Source: an uncultured Bacilli bacterium (GTDB lineage Bacteria; Bacillota_I; Bacilli_A; RF39; UBA660). Taken from it: a DNA stretch of 7,333 nucleotides. The notes under the pieces were generated by a model. That model made no database searches and had not been told where the DNA came from. It saw only the letters and a program-made list of their open reading frames with translations. The DNA lies in the NCBI GenBank assembly GCA_947627405.1, contig CANQVY010000061.1:1-7333 (forward strand). The letters are read 5' to 3'. A program made the translations under genes and the position numbers. Shown here piece after piece: positions 5,386 through 7,333 of the stretch (positions are counted from its first letter, which is position 1; each line of letters begins with the position of its first letter).

Positions 5386-6504
5386 ATGAATGAACAACAA
5401 GATGCCAATGACAATAAATATAAGGCTCAGAGAAATAAGCAAGATAATAGCGATACGGAAAAAGACAAGGAAAAGGAAAAAAGAAAACAGCAAAGAAAAC
5501 AGGTTGCTATGTTATTATTAGCAGCATTAACTGATGGCGCTTCATTGGGAGCGGAAGCTGGGGCAGCAGGGGCAGAGGGTGCGCCCTTATCCTCTACACC
5601 GAATGCGACTTCTACACCAACAGCAGGGGCTATGCCTGGAAATGAAAATATGCCATCCGATACTCAAGAAAAAGCAATTACAAATCAGAAAACAAAAACG
5701 GGAACAGTATTGGATGAATATAGGGATTTAAAACAAAAGCAAGAAAAGTTAAATCAGCTAAGAGACGCTACAAGAAAAAAAGAAAATGAAGAGGATGAAT
5801 CTCCGGAAGAAGAAGTAGATGCAGATGAAGCGATAGTAGAAGATGCAAGGATAAAGGCAGAAAAGTTTTCAGCACTTATTCGATTTATTAAATTAGGTGG
5901 AGGTCCTATTTTACTTGTTGCAGGAAGTGTTATAATATTATTTTTTGTTCTAATGACCATACTAATTAGTACAAATCGATTATCACATGCAGCTTCTATT
6001 ATGGATGGATCAGAAAAATATATTAATAATAATGTTACTTATCCAAGTCAAAATTCTAATTCAACAAACAATGAATCTGTCAATGATTCCGATTATAAAC
6101 CAGGTAAAGGAACTTTAGGATATCCTACAACGAGTCGAACCATTTCCGCAGGGTACCCTAATTATTCGAATGGATCTTTTCATGGCGGTATAGATTTTCC
6201 AGTTCCTGTTGGTACACTTGTTTTTGCAGCGGAGGCTGGAAAAGTTACAGTTTCTATGGATTTAAAAAAAAGTAATGGAGCTTTTCGTAGCTATGGAAAA
6301 TATATTATTATAGATCATGGAAATGGATTGTCAACGCTTTATGCCCATAATTCACAGAGACTGGTGAAGGTAGGAGATGTTGTTGAAAAAGGACAATTAA
6401 TTGCCAAAAGTGGCGCAACAGGAAATGTCACAGGACCGCATGTGCACTTTGAAGTACGTTTAAATGGGACTAGAGTGAATCCAAATAATTATTTAGCTGA
6501 TTAA
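5386..6504 (+). CDS. Membrane-anchored M23 (LytM-type) metallopeptidase with long cytoplasmic extension
   Basis: The C-terminal 130 residues of this 372-residue protein form an M23 peptidase, a zinc enzyme that cuts peptide cross-links in peptidoglycan. HGGID at 266-270 supplies His266 and Asp270, YAH at 319-321 supplies His321, and HVHFE at 352-356 supplies His352 and His354, so the zinc ligands and catalytic His appear complete. VGDVVEKGQLIAKSGATG (329-346) is the typical core strand. One membrane segment lies at about 172-194. With the very basic/acidic N-terminus inside, the peptidase would be outside, joined by an Asn/Ser-rich linker (209-238). The first 170 residues are unusual for the family: a charged start (1-38), an Ala/Gly/Thr/Pro-rich low-complexity stretch (about 46-90) and an acidic, coiled-coil-like stretch (about 108-160). 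GAGGGTGAT (5374-5382) precedes the ATG. The protein is probably the second wall hydrolase of the T4SS. In other systems M23 proteins may also act structurally. Confidence 0.88.
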   Translation: MNEQQDANDNKYKAQRNKQDNSDTEKDKEKEKRKQQRKQVAMLLLAALTDGASLGAEAGAAGAEGAPLSSTPNATSTPTAGAMPGNENMPSDTQEKAITNQKTKTGTVLDEYRDLKQKQEKLNQLRDATRKKENEEDESPEEEVDADEAIVEDARIKAEKFSALIRFIKLGGGPILLVAGSVIILFFVLMTILISTNRLSHAASIMDGSEKYINNNVTYPSQNSNSTNNESVNDSDYKPGKGTLGYPTTSRTISAGYPNYSNGSFHGGIDFPVPVGTLVFAAEAGKVTVSMDLKKSNGAFRSYGKYIIIDHGNGLSTLYAHNSQRLVKVGDVVEKGQLIAKSGATGNVTGPHVHFEVRLNGTRVNPNNYLAD

Positions 6505-6519
6505 AATATAAATTTTTTA

Positions 6520-6548
6520 TTGTCTATTTGTAAAAAAAAGATTACAAT
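6520..6548 (+). promoter_or_regulatory. Putative sigma-A-type promoter upstream of virD4
   Basis: TTGTCT (6520-6525; 4 of 6 to TTGACA) and TACAAT (6543-6548; 5 of 6 to TATAAT) are 17 bases apart, the optimal spacing. They lie in the only intergenic gap of note in the window, 65 bases between the M23 gene and virD4. The expected transcript start, at about 6555, is only a few bases before the ribosome site at 6558, giving a very short leader. AT-rich DNA yields such matches by chance, so this is tentative. No terminator hairpin is visible in the gap, and read-through from the upstream operon is also likely. Confidence 0.35.
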
Positions 6549-6557
6549 ATAGAGGAT

Positions 6558-6562
6558 GGAGG
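6558..6562 (+). promoter_or_regulatory. Ribosome binding site of virD4
   Basis: GGAGG lies 7 bases before ATG 6570, an ideal Shine-Dalgarno sequence and spacing. It decides the start of the coupling-protein gene. Confidence 0.8.
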
Positions 6563-6569
6563 AAATACT

Positions 6570-7333
6570 ATGAAATTGAAGTTTAGAGCAGAAATCAAAG
6601 ATTGGGTAATATTTTTTATATTTTGTATATTTTTGTTATATGTAGTAGCTCTTGCAATATTAAATTTATCATCAATGGCTAGCGAAGGAAGACTTTATGG
6701 ATTAAATCCATTTCCTGCATTTTCTGCGCAATATATTAAAGCTACGATTGTATTTTATTTGATTGCACTTGGTGGATTATTTGCAAGTTGCAGTTCTTAC
6801 TTTTTTGATTTTGATGATGGATTTGGACTTTCTGCTGAAAAAAAAGCAAAAGGATATTCACGTTGGTCAAAAGAAAAAGAAATGAAGAAAAATTTGAAGT
6901 TAGTTGATCCTACAGCTTATAAATCAGATGTTGCAGGAGTACCCCTAATTTCCAATGGAAAAGAACTATGGGTAGATGATGGTGAATTTCATACCTTGGT
7001 TATTGGAGCTACTGGTTCAGGAAAAACACAAAGTACAGTTTTACCTACAGTTAAAGTATTGGCTAAAAAGGGAGAATCTATGGTTATAACCGACCCTAAA
7101 GGAGAAATTTATGAGAAAACGGGTATGGAGCTTAAAGAAAGAGGATATAATATCATTCTTTTAAATTTTAGAAATCCACAAAATGGGAATGCATGGAATC
7201 CATTGACTTTACCTTATCAATTATATAAGCAAGGAAACCAAGATAAAGCCATCGAGCTATTGGATGACTTAGCCTTAAATATTCTTTATGATGAATCAAA
7301 TAAAAATGCCGAACCTTTTTGGGAAAAAACTTC
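6570..7333 (+). CDS. virD4: VirD4-type coupling protein, 5' part (truncated by window end)
   Basis: The first 254 codons of a T4SS coupling protein are present, and the frame is still open at the window edge. This FtsK/TraG-related ATPase sits in the membrane, binds the relaxase-DNA complex and hands it to the channel. Two membrane segments lie at about residues 12-32 and 56-75, separated by a short extracellular loop, as in TraG/TrsK/VirD4 proteins. The start of the motor domain follows: Walker A GATGSGKT at 146-153, ITDPKGEIYEKT at 173-184, and GYNIILLNFRNP with AWNPL at 192-212, all characteristic of the Gram-positive VirD4 family. EPFWEKT at the edge is the conserved segment within the all-alpha insertion. 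Walker B and the C-terminus lie beyond the window. Its position after the wall hydrolases, with its own possible promoter, is compatible with a separate dose from the channel genes. Confidence 0.93.
   Translation, partial: MKLKFRAEIKDWVIFFIFCIFLLYVVALAILNLSSMASEGRLYGLNPFPAFSAQYIKATIVFYLIALGGLFASCSSYFFDFDDGFGLSAEKKAKGYSRWSKEKEMKKNLKLVDPTAYKSDVAGVPLISNGKELWVDDGEFHTLVIGATGSGKTQSTVLPTVKVLAKKGESMVITDPKGEIYEKTGMELKERGYNIILLNFRNPQNGNAWNPLTLPYQLYKQGNQDKAIELLDDLALNILYDESNKNAEPFWEKT

Noticed and set aside
5534..5960. Overlapping frames in the M23 gene (+ strand 65 codons, - strand 68 codons)
   Set aside because: They arise from the low-complexity GC-rich and acidic coding stretches. Their Gln/Leu- and Ser-rich proteins match what such composition gives in shifted frames.
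1..7333. Mycoplasma-type genetic code (TGA as Trp)
   Set aside because: All tryptophans read as TGG and no gene has an in-frame TGA. The TGA at 898-900 is a sensible stop at a gene overlap.
1..7333. CRISPR array, tRNA, rRNA, insertion sequence, attachment site or origin of transfer
   Set aside because: No regularly spaced repeats, cloverleaf, transposase motifs or oriT-like repeats were seen. Nearly all of the window is coding.

Overview
The window is a 7.3-kb stretch of a low-GC Gram-positive conjugation locus, that is, part of a type IV secretion system (T4SS) carried by an integrative/conjugative element or plasmid. The DNA is strongly AT-rich: a sampled stretch at 4921-4980 has 17 G/C in 60 bases. 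All genes lie on the + strand and have Shine-Dalgarno-type leaders. Tryptophan is encoded by TGG and TGA is used as a stop, so the standard bacterial code fits and a Mycoplasma-type code does not. The protein families point to Bacillota, possibly an Erysipelotrichia-like or uncultured gut lineage. That lineage guess is inference from composition and family resemblance only.

Layout from left to right: (1) the last 13 codons of an upstream gene, 1-42; (2) a PrgI-type small membrane protein with two membrane segments, 63-368; (3) a separate 181-residue protein resembling the N-terminal part of VirB4 ATPases, 355-900; (4) the VirB4 ATPase proper, 897-2681; (5) a membrane-anchored two-domain cell-wall enzyme, SpoIID-like followed by a C39-like cysteine peptidase, 2696-4459; (6) an unrecognised protein with a membrane segment at each end and an acidic calcium-loop-like motif, 4471-5370; (7) a membrane-anchored M23 (LytM-type) endopeptidase with a long cytoplasmic extension, 5386-6504; (8) the first 254 codons of a VirD4-type coupling ATPase, 6570 to the window end. 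Genes 2-7 overlap or are 11-15 bases apart and look like one operon. The only longer gap is 65 bases before virD4, and it holds a plausible promoter. No gene-free stretch exceeds 65 bases.

How they may work together: the PrgI-like protein and VirB4 belong to the inner-membrane secretion platform, VirD4 recruits the DNA-relaxase substrate, and the two anchored hydrolases (SpoIID/C39 and M23) would open and remodel peptidoglycan so the channel can cross the wall. The relaxase, the VirB6 and VirB8 equivalents and the rest of VirD4 lie outside the window. The less ordinary points are the VirB4 split into two translationally coupled genes, a sporulation-type SpoIID domain (without its usual GHGVGMSQ motif) fused to a C39-like peptidase, the uncharacterised bitopic protein between the two wall enzymes, and a perfect 16-bp inverted repeat at the start of the SpoIID gene.
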